Source: Aculops lycopersici (lineage: Eukaryota > Arthropoda > Arachnida > Trombidiformes > Eriophyidae). From it: DNA of 64,000 nt. Numbering within the stretch: the stretch's first letter is position 1; the number at the start of each line of letters is the position of its first letter. The position numbers and the translations under genes were made by a program. This document shows positions 19,940 through 31,580 of this stretch, in pieces. The notes under the pieces are model-generated. The model was not told where the DNA came from, did no database searches, and saw nothing but the letters and a program-made list of their open reading frames with translations. The stretch is taken from assembly GCA_015350385.1 (NCBI GenBank), contig WNKI01000005.1:634266-698265 (forward strand), given 5' to 3'.

Positions 19940-22900
19940 GCTCGATGGTAGTCAGTAGTCAGCTTTACCGTCGTCGATGTTGCACCGCCACTTAATTAGC
20001 TGATTGATTTATAACTCAAGCTTATGTTTGCAAAGATTTACTCGTGGTAAGTCTTCAAGTTGCTTCTAATTTAATGGAAAGTTTTCAAGTTAAGTTTCAG
20101 TAGCGAGTTGCAGAGAAGTTGCGCCACGAGCTCAGTATATCAACTGCCTACTGAAAAGTTGCGCATCGTAATTTTAGTTGGTCTTGTAGTTTCCGGGTAG
20201 TTAACGGCAACAACAACAATAGCAACACAAAGCGGCAAGCTTATTTTTAGCACCACCACAAAACGCCAAAACCAGGGACTTTCCCTGCAGACCGCACAGG
20301 TAAAGCACTAGACTAGACGAAATGGGATGAGATGAAAATAAAGTAGCATTAGCCTAAGCGACTGCGACGGATACTCGACGACGCAGGGAAATAGAAACGC
20401 ACACAGGTGAGCGTAGCTAACAAGTTGTAAGATCAACAGGTAGTGTGTATGTGCTTGTAGGGTATTCCCGATCACCTCGATCTACTACAAATAATGCAAC
20501 CACTTGTTAGCTGGCTGTTTAGTATAAGACAGAGCCAACCCGTTGCACTTCATCAGATTGATGGCCAAAGATTAACCTCCAACTGAGTGAAAAATCGATG
20601 AGATATAACTGTGGACTAAAACTGAAATCTTGTTGGCGTCGTCTCAGTTTTCCATTGGCTAAGATGAAAATTCAAATATATACTCTCAAGCTACTTCAAG
20701 ATAGAGGTTTCAGGTGGCGCTTCGACTAGCGCCACTTTGTCACTTAAGGAGAAACAAGATTCAGGTGAGGCAAAACCACCAACAGAACTCGAGAGTTCTG
20801 TTGTCGTCAAGAGACGAGAGTCGAAAGTGTGTTGTCGATTTCGGCGCCATTGTTCATGTCGTTCTTTCCTTGGATTTCCAGGTTGAGTTGCACAACCAGA
20901 CAATAGTGCGCTCACTTCACATAAGTTTTGCATGAGTCTAATTTAGCTACTACTGCTGCGCTTGCTGCTGATGTCTCTAAAGAGCTTCCAATATTAGATA
21001 ACAACTCAAGTGGTGGCATTTCCCTTGTTTGCACCCCTTCAAGTGATACCACTTTACCAATTAAACAGCATCTCAATTCAAACGGAACGCCGTGCACGCC
21101 AACACTGGGAGGGCGAAAGTCAAGTCGCACTCGTAGGCGCAACCACTGAGGTCGTATCGTCGTTTCAAGTCACCCTGAATATCCTCAGGTTGTCCTCTCA
21201 TTGTTTGTTGTATAACAACCTAAACCAAAACCATCCATTGTGCTCGTGATTCTTGCTGGTCGCGTTTAGTTTAGTTTAGTTGCCCTCTTGGTCGTCAGCA
21301 AGATTTTTCGTGCTCATGTCTGTGGCCCTCCGCTTGGTTTTGTCATCATCGTCGTCATAATCATAATCATGGTCGTCGTTCAGGTTATTTGTCGCCATTA
21401 GAACCAAATAAAGAACAGTTGGGCAAATGGCGGCCATTGACGTGTTATCGGTTTGAGGGTTATGATTAACGATAATGTTGCTTGATTGGGTTAGTTTTGG
21501 TGAAAAAGGCGGCAGGGGAAACTGTAAACTAAGAGGAGGAAATTATTTCTGGTTATCATGACACAGTTAGTATACTGATGGTCTTGTCTACAAAACAAAT
21601 GCAAAGTTAACTGTCTATCCGGGCGCCAGTGGTTTCCCGACCCGCGCTCGCTCGCCCGCACTAATAAATTAACCTGAGCAAATCTTTTTTGTATGCACGT
21701 CTGAATAGTTGGCAAGTAGAAAGGTGAGCTAGATAGATATCAACTACAGTACCGAGACTAAACTAGACGGAGAAACGAGGGAAGAGGAATGAAATTACAA
21801 CACAACGTGATGTCAAGACTACCGGTTCGCTCTCTCTCTCTCCTCTCATCATCGACTCGCTTGCAAACTCGAATGAGTCATCACCCTAGCAATAGTTAGT
21901 CACCTAAACTATCTAGTTTGCTTTCTCTCCTCGACTGCTAGCTGAGAGTTGCGTCACCTGTTGTCGCGAGCGCGCTAGAGCTCCGTGTATTTGACTAGCA
22001 AAAGAGCAACCTACTCCACCTGTGGCTTGTTTGCCTCTTCAACCAGCACCTTGCGGCAAACTTCCAATGGCAACTCTAAACTCTTCCAACTGAATGAGTG
22101 AGTGAATGAATGAATGAATGACGAGAAGCTTGATGAATTGACAGACACCTGTAGACGGGCAAACAAATAGAGGGATCTAGACATACCAATATATAAATTC
22201 AATTTCTCGCATTTCGCGCCACTGCTGCTGCTGCTCGATTGGTTGCTTGAAATTTCGTCGCCCTCCTCTCTAACTTCTTCTTTTTCTTCTTCTCAGTTAG
22301 CGATGACAGAGACGCGAGCCATTAAAGTCAGTCTAATGGAGAAGTTGGCGTTAATGCGAGTGGCAAGGAGGTTAGTTCGCAAAGGGAAAACTCGGCTGGC
22401 CAGAGCGTGTAGAATCCTCAGGTGGTTGCGGTTACGTGAATGGATCGCCAGTTTACTAGTCTGCGGCAGCTTGTCCTTTCTTGTTTCTTCTTCTTCTTCC
22501 TCTCCGTTGTGGCGGCTTCTCAGTCGAGGTAGCGATAGTAGCATTAGCGGCGAGTGGGTGCAATAAAGTACGATGCTCATTTGGCTGCCGATCGTATGGC
22601 ATCTCTACCGAAAGAACTTCAACTGCAGTTGCGACTGAGCCGAGAGTAGAACAAGCTAAAAGTTAGTTAGCCAGATTGTTGTTGTTGTTGTTGTTGTCGT
22701 CACCGTCGTCGTCGTCGTTGTTGTTGTTGTTTATTTGCAGCATCAAATTGAGCTTTGCGTCCAAGGTGTAGTGAGCGATGATCTTAGACAACCCCCTTGT
22801 AGTGTCTGCAAACGAGGAGTTGATAATGAATCTCAGGTGCGCAACCACCTGTGTGCTGGCCTAACCAACACACAACTACGCAAACTCCATTGCAATTCAA

Positions 22901-23187
22901 GGGATCACAACGACCCAGCACAAGTCTCGGTGTTGGGAGCGAGCGAGATGCTAGGCGATGCGGTCGAGGCGGCCCGGGGGCTGGAGCAAACTGTGTTGCT
23001 CGTGCGCTCGGCATCCAAGTATCCTGTCAAGTGCAAGTTAGACCGAATAAGACGACTCCAGAGGAACTTTATAATGCTAGGCAGAAATCCAAGTTGCTCA
23101 CTCCGCACAACTTGGAGCAAGCTCGCAAAGGTCGAAATCCGTAGACGCGGCTATCAGTCACATCAATTGGACTTGCCGACTTCGTAG

Positions 23188-23225
<38 letters not shown>

Positions 23226-25212
23226 TTGTTACTCCTGAAGCTGGGCCACCAGTTGAAGAGGACTCCTCGGTTTGAGGCAGGCGCTGTTGCGCTTTTGCCT
23301 CGTGGACTGACGTCCGCGTGTGAGTTACTTGCTTGTGCTTGTGGTGGTGGTAGTTGTGGTTGTAGATCACTGGAGATTCTCGATTGAAAGCTGACTGAGG
23401 GAAAAAAGAGTAGCCAAGTCCATTAGTCTTGAGGAATCGCGTCTTTTGGGAACTCCAATTTGCGTCTTTCGACAGACAAGATAAGCGAGTCGCGATATGA
23501 TAAAACTCTGATTTGGAGGATGGTGTTTATGAGTTAAAAATATCATAAGTATAAGCGAGGCAAGCAGGGTAGAGGGAAGAACTTGGAAGGTGTGCACAGG
23601 TTAGAAGAGAGCGTACTCGAGCAAACGGCAAGTGGAAGTGAGGAAACGGGAAGAGATTCTTGGTTGGTCATCAGATTTCCGCCTGCCATTTCATTCAATT
23701 GGCTTTCAGTAAGACCATGGAACTAGAATCATCAAGACTAGAGATATGATATTCTTATTGTGTGCGAATGTGTGCGCACGCGTAATTTCTACTTGACTCC
23801 CAAGCGCTATTTGTTCTCCATACCTGTGATAGCTGAACGGCTACGTGCTCACGGTTGGGCCTCTAGTTGTGGCTAATCGGCAATCCAATCGCATCTCACG
23901 GGCTCACTGGCGGTTGTAAATCTAATGGCGCAGCTCGTAGTTTGCTAAACTTAGCTACGTGTATGTGCTCCAAGTCTGTGCCTTCAATTCGATGAACGAG
24001 TGCTAAAATTGAATTGAACTTCCCCACTCAAGTTTCCACGGGAGGAAAGACCTGTAACCGATAGACTGCACGCGCTAACAGGTTGATTGCGCGCCCGAAG
24101 CTGCCTGACTCTTTCCCCCGCCTTTTAGCCTGATTGTAATGAGAATTGGCCAATCAAAGGTGGGGGAAAAGAAGCGGTAGCAACAACAACTTGGCCAACA
24201 CAAACTCTCTTTTTCTTCCAATCCAATGTTTTGCAGGTTAAAAATTACAGTTTACATTGATCACCGCTCTCTCTCTCTTTGCCTTTTGCCTTTTGGCTTT
24301 ATTGTTATTGTTATTAGCTGATAATGTTGGTTAACCTTTACGGAATTTCGCTATTGCTCGGGGACCCAAACGGGAAGACTAGCGAGCAAAAGGAGAAAAA
24401 GAAGAGGCAGCAACCAGAGGAAGCGGACGAGAAATAAGCTAAGGATAGACGAAGGAGCGATGCCAACTTTAGCCAGGTGAACGGGAAGCACACAGGCAAT
24501 TCGCAGGCACAACGTGCTCTGTGTGAGTGGCGAGCGTGTTTGTGCGGCTGTGCACCTTTTCAAGTTCAAACAGAGAGTGCAACAGGTTGTCGTCTTGCCG
24601 GCAGCGAGGACTTTTGCTTGAGTCTCTCGTTTTTTAGCGCGCGCAGGTAAGTTAACTAACCGCGAGTAGAAGTAGTAATAGCAACAGCAACAGGCGACGA
24701 GTTGCGTATTCGTCGCTTTGCTGTTACCTCTTCTCCTTGCTCCCACCTTAGCCTCCATCCTCTCGTTTGCCATTAGTATCCATTTCCAAGAGTCGCGCGG
24801 GCGCGCAAACATTTTAACTGCCACTACCTGTTGCTCATCATCCGCTTCGGTTCTCGGCTGGTCGTCTTCGTTGCCGTCGTTATTGCTATTGATATATTAC
24901 ATCTGCCGCGAGTGCGAGTTGTCGTCCTGGAAGATTCCGCAGCATCAAGTAAGTCGAGGGCAAGCGGGCAGCAACGACAACAACTTGCAAAGACAATTGA
25001 GAGTTTCTAGATAGACAATAGCGATCCTGCAGCTCAGTTGTGATTTGGAAGCGAATGAGTCACGACCAAGAGAACAAAAAGTATTCAAATCTGCTATATA
25101 AAATAGCGAGTTAGCTGCCGGTAGAAAGGAAAGATCAAGAGAGATCAATATAATAATAATATAATCACATTAAGTTACACGTGAGTGTGCCAGAGGCCAT
25201 CAAATCAAAACC
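19940..25212. other. Long gene-free region upstream of ABCG
   Basis: About 5.3 kb with no reading frame I can support. Many short overlapping frames on both strands arise from low-complexity DNA. It contains a (CT)n run near 23190-23221, GTT/GTC triplet runs near 22678-22735, a CTG run near 22222-22235 and GT-rich stretches. It probably holds the ABCG promoter, possible non-coding 5' exons and enhancers, and the promoter of the secreted protein at 19939. Confidence 0.45.
23190..23221. repeat. (CT)n microsatellite
   Basis: A perfect dinucleotide run of about 15 CT units in the long gene-free region. Such tracts are GAGA-factor-like sites in arthropod promoters, but nothing else here shows that role. 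Confidence 0.9.
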
Positions 25213-28200
25213 ATGGCCACTCTCACTGGTTTCAAGTCGATGAGCGAATCGCAAGCCGTCGCGGTGGCCAACACTAATGGCCAACAGAATCCAGTGTTTG
25301 TCTTCGACGAAGTTGACGTCAATTCGGGCGAGATTCAACAGGTGCCTTCCGCCTCAGAGAACGAGCAATTTGTTGACGCCTCGTCGGAGATGATATCAAA
25401 TTCGAACAGTAGCAACAAGCAACAGAGACAACAATCGCCACGAGCGCAAGTTGAGGCAGTGGCCATAGAGATTACGAATAGTATTTTAGGTCATCAAGAG
25501 AACAATAAAGCAAACACAAATCATCAAGTGTCACCACCAAAGACTCCACCAGAAGAAGATAGAAAGTCGTCCAGCGATAGCAGCAAAATGTCAAACTCAG
25601 CAACGGGCGCCCAGCAGCAGCAGAAGAAGCCACAAGGTAAACAGAGCCGGCCCTTGGCGCCGAGCAACCTGTCGCCAGACGACACGACGGGCGACAATGT
25701 TAGCGTCAGCATGTTGGCCATTGATTGCGCGGGCACAGGTAAATCGCCTCGCCAGCCTAGACGGTCGCCCTTGATGGCTCTTTTTAGAGGCAAGCCTCGT
25801 GAATCGGTGCGAAGGATGTACACAGATGAGGATCAGTTTGAGATCGAGTGGGCAAATTTGAGTTTGGCCGTGCAGAAGAAATGGTATCAAAATTTAACCG
25901 CCATGCTAACGTCATCGTCCGACTCGAAGCCCGAGAAGCCTAGGATGATTTTGAATGGAGTTGATGGGCGAATCAAATCGGGCGAGATCACTGCCATCTT
26001 GGGTCCGTCGGGCGCAGGTAAAACCTCGCTACTGAACTCGCTGTTTGGCAAATACCGAACCGCAATCGAGGGCCATGTAAAGGTTAGTGGTGCGCCAAAG
26101 AAGAAGCACTTGACCGTTTGCACAATTCCCCAATCGGATTTTCTCATTGGCTACCTGACGACCGAGGAGTCGTTGTGGTTTGCCTCCAGATTGAAGAATT
26201 GCGAGGACGATTTTAACCACGATCGAAACATTGAGCGTGTGATCGAATTGCTGGGCCTGCAACGGTGTCGGCACACACGAATCAACAAGTTGTCCGGCGG
26301 CCAGTACAAGAGGGTTTCGATTGCACAGGAAATGTTGAGTTCGCCGGACATTCTGGTTTTGGACGAGCCAACTTCCGGCTTGGACTCGTTAACCTGCTAC
26401 CGGACAGTGAAGGTGTTGCGCGATTTAGTTGAGGCATCAAAGGCGCACAACTTGGTCAATCCCATGTCCATTGTGCTGACCATTCATCAGCCGCATCGTG
26501 AAGTGTTGGATTTATTCCATTCGGTCTACGTAATGGCCGTTGGTGGAATGACCCTGTACCAGGGGCCACCAGGCGAAATGGAGGATGCCATCAATAAGTT
26601 TAGCGGAACCACTATGCCCGCCGAGGGTTACAATCCAGCCTCGTTCATGGTGGAGGTTGCCAGCGAGGAGTATGGCCGAAAGCCAATTGAGCAATTGGTT
26701 ATGCATCAGAGGGAAAAGTTTAGAGCCTCCACTAAGCATGAGTATGGAAATTACGGAAATAGCACTTCATCCTCGACAACAGCGAGTCTCAACGATCTAA
26801 GCTCCATCAATAACAATAGCAACAAAAAGGGCGAATCAACTATTAGCCTGTATCCATTGGAGAAGGATTCGGGCAAATTTGTCGATGTTGACCTAACAAC
26901 GGACAATAGCAAGTCAGGTAACAAGGATATCGACTCCAGAATTATGACCCCAAGAAGCGGGAAAAATTCAGACGGAGTCTTCTGGCGCCATGTTAGTCTA
27001 ATGTCAAAACGATGCTTTCTATCAAACACTCGCGATCCATTGCTTTGCACCATCCGAGTTGGAGCGCATATATTTATACCACTTGTTGTTGCGCTTATCT
27101 ATGGACCAAAGATGGGAATTCCAAATGGATGTCCATTTTATAAGCCAGAAATTAATTTACTTGAATACGCAACAATGGGAGTGGAGGAAATTCAAGAGAA
27201 ACACGACGATATTAGGATTCAATTTCAAAATGTTGGCCTCCATTTCATGGTCTATTATGCCTTTGGCCTATGTATGCTTGCATTTACAGCCATTAGTTTT
27301 CCCCTCATTATGCACGTGCTAATTAAGGAAATTAGAAACGGCTGGTACTCGCTGTCAACATTCATTGTTGGAAAAATGTTTGCCGAATTACCAATGGCCC
27401 TACTCCTGCCACCTATTAGTGTGGCCATCATTTATTGGCTTACCGGACAACCGTCGTCCTATTTACAATGGCGCTATATGGTTCAATCGTTGATTTTAAT
27501 TCTAATTGTCATGATAGCCGAGGCAAAGGGGCTAGTATTTGGAGCTATTTGTATGAACAGCATGCAAACTGCAGTCTTCGCTGCTAGTGTCTCAACGGTT
27601 CCATTCATCCTCCTCTCGGGCTTTCTCATTAGAATCCGCGAGGTTCCCTATGTGCTCCAACACTTGGCCAAGTTTTCCTACTTCAAACACTCGGTTGAGG
27701 CGCTAATTATAACGCGTTACGGATTCGGCATGTGCCCCTGTGATCCAGATTTAATTCCGGTCGGTGGGACGCCACGAATCATCGGCATTCCGCCGCAGAT
27801 CATGTCGTTGACCGATTATTACGTGAACTCCTATACCGCAGGCCAGGATGATGCAAATTCAACGTTGGACGAGGCGCCAGCTGAAACAAACGTTATGGGC
27901 AACAATAGGAACATAGACAAAATAGTGGAATCAATTACAACATTAAGACCAGAGATAATGAGAGATGACAAAGAGTCGGCCGATGACACTGAGCAACCGG
28001 ACGCAACAGGTGGACGCAGATCGAGGCGTCAAGCAACAAGAGGTGCAAAGTCGACAACCAAAGCACCAGCCACCGAGGAACCCGAGAGTGAGGAAGAGGA
28101 GTCGCCAAATGCTGCGCCGAAGCAGGGAGTCTTCTTCGATAAACTGGCAACCCTTTTAACCAGAGCCAACGCCTTCGGCTACCAAATCAGAAGTTGCGAA

Positions 28201-28344
28201 GATGTCGAGCCATTCACTATGAAGGACATGCTGCTCAAGGACGACATGTTACCTCCCCTAATTGGCAGTCTCTTCCTCTACATCTTGGTGTTGAAGTTCC
28301 TCAGCTACCTGTTGGTTGAGGTTTGCGTTAGGCTCAAGTTGTGA
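25213..28344 (+). CDS. ABCG-family half-transporter
   Basis: A 1043-residue ABC transporter of subfamily G (white/ABCG1/ABCG4-like), normally working as a dimer to export lipids, sterols or pigment precursors. N-terminal residues 1-200 are low-complexity (Gln, Ser, Asn). The nucleotide-binding domain has Walker A GPSGAGKTS (about 266), signature LSGGQYKR (about 359), Walker B ILVLDEPTSGLD (about 380) and a switch His in TIHQPHRE. Six membrane segments begin near residue 613. The loop before the last segment is unusually long (about 170 residues), with CPCDPD, a basic RRSRR site and an acidic Glu/Ser stretch. The final segment LIGSLFLYILVLKFLSYLL ends the protein. Its 3' end is the source of two downstream fragments. 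The TGA stop lies within GTGAGT (28341-28346). Confidence 0.9.
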   Translation: MATLTGFKSMSESQAVAVANTNGQQNPVFVFDEVDVNSGEIQQVPSASENEQFVDASSEMISNSNSSNKQQRQQSPRAQVEAVAIEITNSILGHQENNKANTNHQVSPPKTPPEEDRKSSSDSSKMSNSATGAQQQQKKPQGKQSRPLAPSNLSPDDTTGDNVSVSMLAIDCAGTGKSPRQPRRSPLMALFRGKPRESVRRMYTDEDQFEIEWANLSLAVQKKWYQNLTAMLTSSSDSKPEKPRMILNGVDGRIKSGEITAILGPSGAGKTSLLNSLFGKYRTAIEGHVKVSGAPKKKHLTVCTIPQSDFLIGYLTTEESLWFASRLKNCEDDFNHDRNIERVIELLGLQRCRHTRINKLSGGQYKRVSIAQEMLSSPDILVLDEPTSGLDSLTCYRTVKVLRDLVEASKAHNLVNPMSIVLTIHQPHREVLDLFHSVYVMAVGGMTLYQGPPGEMEDAINKFSGTTMPAEGYNPASFMVEVASEEYGRKPIEQLVMHQREKFRASTKHEYGNYGNSTSSSTTASLNDLSSINNNSNKKGESTISLYPLEKDSGKFVDVDLTTDNSKSGNKDIDSRIMTPRSGKNSDGVFWRHVSLMSKRCFLSNTRDPLLCTIRVGAHIFIPLVVALIYGPKMGIPNGCPFYKPEINLLEYATMGVEEIQEKHDDIRIQFQNVGLHFMVYYAFGLCMLAFTAISFPLIMHVLIKEIRNGWYSLSTFIVGKMFAELPMALLLPPISVAIIYWLTGQPSSYLQWRYMVQSLILILIVMIAEAKGLVFGAICMNSMQTAVFAASVSTVPFILLSGFLIRIREVPYVLQHLAKFSYFKHSVEALIITRYGFGMCPCDPDLIPVGGTPRIIGIPPQIMSLTDYYVNSYTAGQDDANSTLDEAPAETNVMGNNRNIDKIVESITTLRPEIMRDDKESADDTEQPDATGGRRSRRQATRGAKSTTKAPATEEPESEEEESPNAAPKQGVFFDKLATLLTRANAFGYQIRSCEDVEPFTMKDMLLKDDMLPPLIGSLFLYILVLKFLSYLLVEVCVRLKL

Positions 28345-29143
28345 GTCCATAAGATGGAACTAGCAGATTTTTTTATATCTAATTAAGTTCAGTGATGGAA
28401 ATCAAGGAAAGAAAAAACTCATTGTAATATAGATAATAATCTTCGTCATAATCATGATTATTATTAACTAGAGTCTCTAGAATACTCATATATGTTTAAA
28501 ATATCAAACTCGATGGCAGAGCAGGTTTGAAATCATCGACACAGTTGTTGGATGAGATAAGCGCCAAACATCGATTTTAGGAATGAGCATCGCTCGCGTC
28601 TCTACGAAACCAGGTAACCAATAAACGAGCGACAGCCTGCCGGCAGTTTCCGTCGATATCCTCGGCAAGGTCTCGATTCAGTTTTGTTCAAATTCTGATA
28701 CCTGTGACACTCTCTTGTCAATGACGTCAAATTCGAACAATCGTCATGGGATTTACCTTCGTCTAATACACGCCCCTCTGTGAAAAAACCTTGGGCAAAT
28801 CCTAGATTACAGATAGTATACGATAGTTGGGGTCAACTCGGTATGAAATCTTGGTTTTGTTTGAACATTTTTGCCTTCCATTTTTCGAAGGACGAGATTG
28901 AAAGTACGGGACACAAATTTTTTGATGCTGATCGAACGGCAAATGCTTTATCTATCGCTTTCCTTCACAGAACTACAAATTGTGTCGATGTAACACGGGC
29001 GCCCATGTTGAGGCCCCCTCTGCCTCTACTCGCTCATTCGCTTCCTCTTCCGCTGGAACCTCATGAATTGGTCAGCCAATCAACAGGTGGTGTTTGCCCG
29101 GCGGTTCGGATCGCCGATATCCTTCTCGTCTCGCTCAAGCTGC
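28345..29143. other. Spacer between ABCG and peptide gene A
   Basis: Holds the 3' UTRs of the two convergent genes. The first part resembles the reverse of about 32520-32945 with many substitutions and indels; the part from 28861 on is almost identical to 30416-30722. A long plus-strand frame here is antisense to the peptide gene's 3' part and is not kept in unit 3. Confidence 0.6.
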
Positions 29144-29302
29144 TTAGCCTAGGGTTGTTTTGAGGACACGACCGAGCTTGGCAAGTGTTTCTTTCGAGAG
29201 GTCCCCTAAGTCTTCATTTTGGGCCATTCCCTCCATGGCAACCAGAAGACCGCAGACGACAGCCATTGCGGCGAAGTTGTAGATTGTGTTTCGGTTAAAC
29301 AT
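29144..29302 (-). CDS. Short secreted peptide A (new family)
   Basis: A 52-residue precursor. The ATG at 29302 follows the AAAGTC repeat; upstream in-frame codons lack an ATG. A signal peptide (MFNRNTIYNFAAMAVVCGLL... ending in EGMA) covers about 27 residues. The mature part, about 25 residues, starts QNEDLG and ends GRVLKTTLG. The terminal Gly suggests C-terminal amidation, and the spacing of Leu and charged residues fits an amphipathic helix. No cysteines remain after the signal. The promoter has TATATAAG at 29445-29452 (minus strand). It converges with the ABCG gene. I do not recognise the family; secreted effector, antimicrobial or hormone-like roles are all possible. It differs from gene B at only four residues. 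Confidence 0.75.
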   Translation of the reverse strand: MFNRNTIYNFAAMAVVCGLLVAMEGMAQNEDLGDLSKETLAKLGRVLKTTLG

Positions 29303-29305
29303 CTT

Positions 29306-29329
29306 GACTTTGACTTTGACTTTGACTTT
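29306..29329 (-). repeat. (AAAGTC)4 in 5' UTR of peptide gene A
   Basis: Four copies of the hexamer, followed by AAG and then the ATG of peptide gene A. Homologous runs have nine copies in gene B and five in gene C. The period is a multiple of three and the frame is open, so a non-ATG start upstream would add Lys-Val repeats. Confidence 0.9.
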
Positions 29330-29444
29330 GCTTTCTTCCTCCAAGTGATATGATCAAAAGTAGCGGTAGTAGTTTAGCGGTTGGCTTTTTGCTGTTTTAC
29401 TCGTGTTTTGAATGTTTGTGTGAATCTTTGGCCCAAGTGTCGCG

Positions 29445-29452
29445 CTTATATA
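29445..29452 (-). promoter_or_regulatory. TATA box, peptide gene A
   Basis: TATATAAG on the minus strand, about 140 nt upstream of the ATG, at the same relative place as in genes B and C. A CAGGTG E-box (29467-29472, read on minus) lies about 15 nt further upstream. Confidence 0.7.
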
Positions 29453-30051
29453 CTCATTCCGACGACCACCTGTTTGCTCATGCAGGTCATTTGACCTGTG
29501 TCGCAAGTAAACTGACCCAATTTCAGTATTAGAATGAACAACGGCCTCTCGTTGGATTAGTGAGGCCTGTGCAGTCGTTTTGGCGAGAGGATCGACATCC
29601 TTTAGGTGTGATAGTAGATGCTAGGTGCCTAATTGCTGGCGAAAAATACAAAAAGGTGTGAGTATTCGAGTCATATAAGCATAAACTGCTTCGTTAATTT
29701 ACTAGACAAAAAAGAACAATATAATAAATTTTAGATTGCGTTTAAGTTGGTCGGTAGAAAGGCTGACTATGTGAATCTAATGATGTAGAGATTTATATGC
29801 GACACCAACAAAAGCAGTCATAGACAAACAGATTAACAAATGGAATTTGCAAATGCGATTTGCAGAATTCAGAGATAACAATTTGAAGCTAACCATAAGC
29901 TTGAGTTGACCTGGCGCTCATTTTTTGTGGGATTGGACGATAGAATGTGTATTCATCCGATTGCAACCACAAAAACAATGACGGCAATCACAGTGATACT
30001 TTTCTTTCCATGTAATGAACAATTGAAGCACAAACCACCGAGATCGTTGAT

Positions 30052-30282
30052 GAGGAGTCGCCAAATGCTGCGCCGAAGCAGGGAGTCTTCTTCGATAAAC
30101 TGGCAACCCTTTTAACCAGAGCCAACGCCTTCGGCTACCAAATCAGAAGTTGCGAAGATGTCGAGCCATTCACTATGAAGGACATGCTGCTCAAGGACGA
30201 CATGTTACCTCCCCTAATTGGCAGTCTCTTCCTCTACATCTTGGTGTTGAAGTTCCTCAGCTACCTGTTGGTTGAGGTTTGC
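30052..30282 (+). pseudogene. ABCG 3' fragment, copy in unit 2
   Basis: 231 bp identical by eye to 28096-28326 of the ABCG gene, encoding the acidic loop end and last membrane segment up to EVC. Beyond 30282 the sequence changes, so the copy would end in a different tail of about 26 codons before a TAG near 30358. The upstream side also diverges: an internal deletion joins ACCGAG to the GAGGAGTCG start. It has no NBD and no promoter of its own, so it is a gene fragment unless spliced to another exon. Confidence 0.8.
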
Positions 30283-30698
30283 TTTGGTATTAAGTTGTTG
30301 GTGCCTGTGACTTCAAATTCTATCATTGAATCTACATACACGTGCCTCGCGAAAGACTAGATTATATATGGCAAACAATGGTAGGCGCAAACATAGTGTG
30401 AAATCTTAACTTTAGTTGAACATTTTTGCCTTCCATTTTTCGAAGGACGAGATTGAAAGTACGGGACACAAATTTTTTGATGCTGATCGAACGGCAAATG
30501 CTTTATCTATCGCTTTCCTTCACAAAACTACAAATTGTGTCGATGTAACACGGGCGCCCATGTTGAGGCCCCCTCTGCCTCTACTCGCTCATTCGCTTCC
30601 TCTTCCGCTGGAACCTCATGAATTGGTCAGCCAATCAACAGGTGGTGTTTGCCCGGCGGTTCGGATCGCCGATATCCTTCTCGTCTCGCTCAAGCTGC

Positions 30699-30740
30699 TT
30701 AGCCTAGGGTTGTTTTGAGGACGCCACCGAGTTTGGCAAG
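30699..30740 (-). pseudogene. Remnant of a peptide gene (unit 2)
   Basis: The last 14 codons, including TAA, of a gene A-like peptide (LAKLGGVLKTTLG, with Gly where A and B have Arg). The 3' flanking part is nearly identical to unit 1, but the signal peptide, hexamer run, 5' UTR and TATA box are missing: the remnant joins directly to the promoter-distal sequence (GTCAACTGACC). A clean internal deletion has destroyed the gene. Confidence 0.8.
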
Positions 30741-30782
30741 CGACACCGTCAACTGACCTAATTGCCGTTATGGTAGAATGAA

Positions 30783-30811
30783 CCACTAATCCAACCTCTC
30801 GTTGGATTAGT
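30783..30811. repeat. Hairpin in unit 2 (12-bp stem, 5-nt loop)
   Basis: CACTAATCCAAC - CTCTC - GTTGGATTAGTG, a perfect inverted repeat. Related hairpins lie in units 3 and 4; unit 1 keeps only one arm (near 29550). Confidence 0.85.
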
Positions 30812-31553
30812 GAGGCCTGTGCAGTCATTTAGGCGAGAGAATCAACGTCCTTCCATGTGTCATGGTAGATACTGGGTACAGATTTAGAAAAGCATGGGTC
30901 GATCGAGTCATGGAAACAGAAACTGATTTGGTAATTTGCTAGACAAAAAAACAAATTCTAGAGTAAGCTTGGCGAGAGGATCAACGTCCTCTAGGTGTCA
31001 TTAGATTCTGGTTGTCAAATTGCAGGTGATAAATATACAAATGCGTGAGCAAGTTGAGTCATAGAAGCATAAACTGATTTGACGACTCATGAGATAACAG
31101 TCAACAATGTAATAAATTTAAGTTGGTTTGTAAATAGGTCGACTATGAGAGAATCTTATGATTGCGTTGGTAAATTTGGCACGCAATAGAGGACTTCCGG
31201 TTTTGCTAGATAAAACTAGTGGCCAGTGTTCGCTTTCAATAATTATTTTTTGCATGACACGAACCGCTTTACTGTGGTCGTTGTCATTGTTGTTTTCGGT
31301 ACAATTAAACGAAATCAGATCCTAATCATGATTCTGTAAATCTTATTTGCTGACCTCGTGTTTATTTTTTCGTTTGCTCAATTTTCTGATTGCTCAATTG
31401 TATGTTATTAACTATTTTTGTTGGTGTTGCATATAAATCTCATCATTAGATTCATATTTAGTCTGCCTTACTACCAACCAACTTTGACCTGCTCTTAATC
31501 TAATGATACCTAGAGGACATTGATCCTCTCGCCAAAATGAATGCAAAGGCCTC

Positions 31554-31580
31554 ACTAATCCAACGGGAGGTTGGATTAGT
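31554..31580. repeat. Hairpin in unit 3 (11-bp stem)
   Basis: ACTAATCCAAC - GGGAG - GTTGGATTAGT. The stem is conserved while the loop differs from that in unit 2. It lies about 25 bp before the MITE. Confidence 0.85.

Larger units (their letters stand above)
29303..30051. other. 5' region of peptide gene A and unit 1/2 junction
   Basis: Contains the 5' UTR, TATA box and upstream region of gene A (to about 29560), then AT-rich sequence shared in part with the upstream regions of units 2-4. No independent gene is seen. Confidence 0.55.

Noticed and set aside
22243..23187. Several overlapping frames of 60-150 codons in the ABCG upstream region
   Set aside because: They overlap on both strands in low-complexity DNA and lack domain content or consistent starts.
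28780..29163. 127-codon plus-strand frame, repeated as 100 codons at 30416-30718
   Set aside because: It is antisense to the peptide gene 3' end, its reappearance follows from the duplication, and unit 3 breaks the frame.
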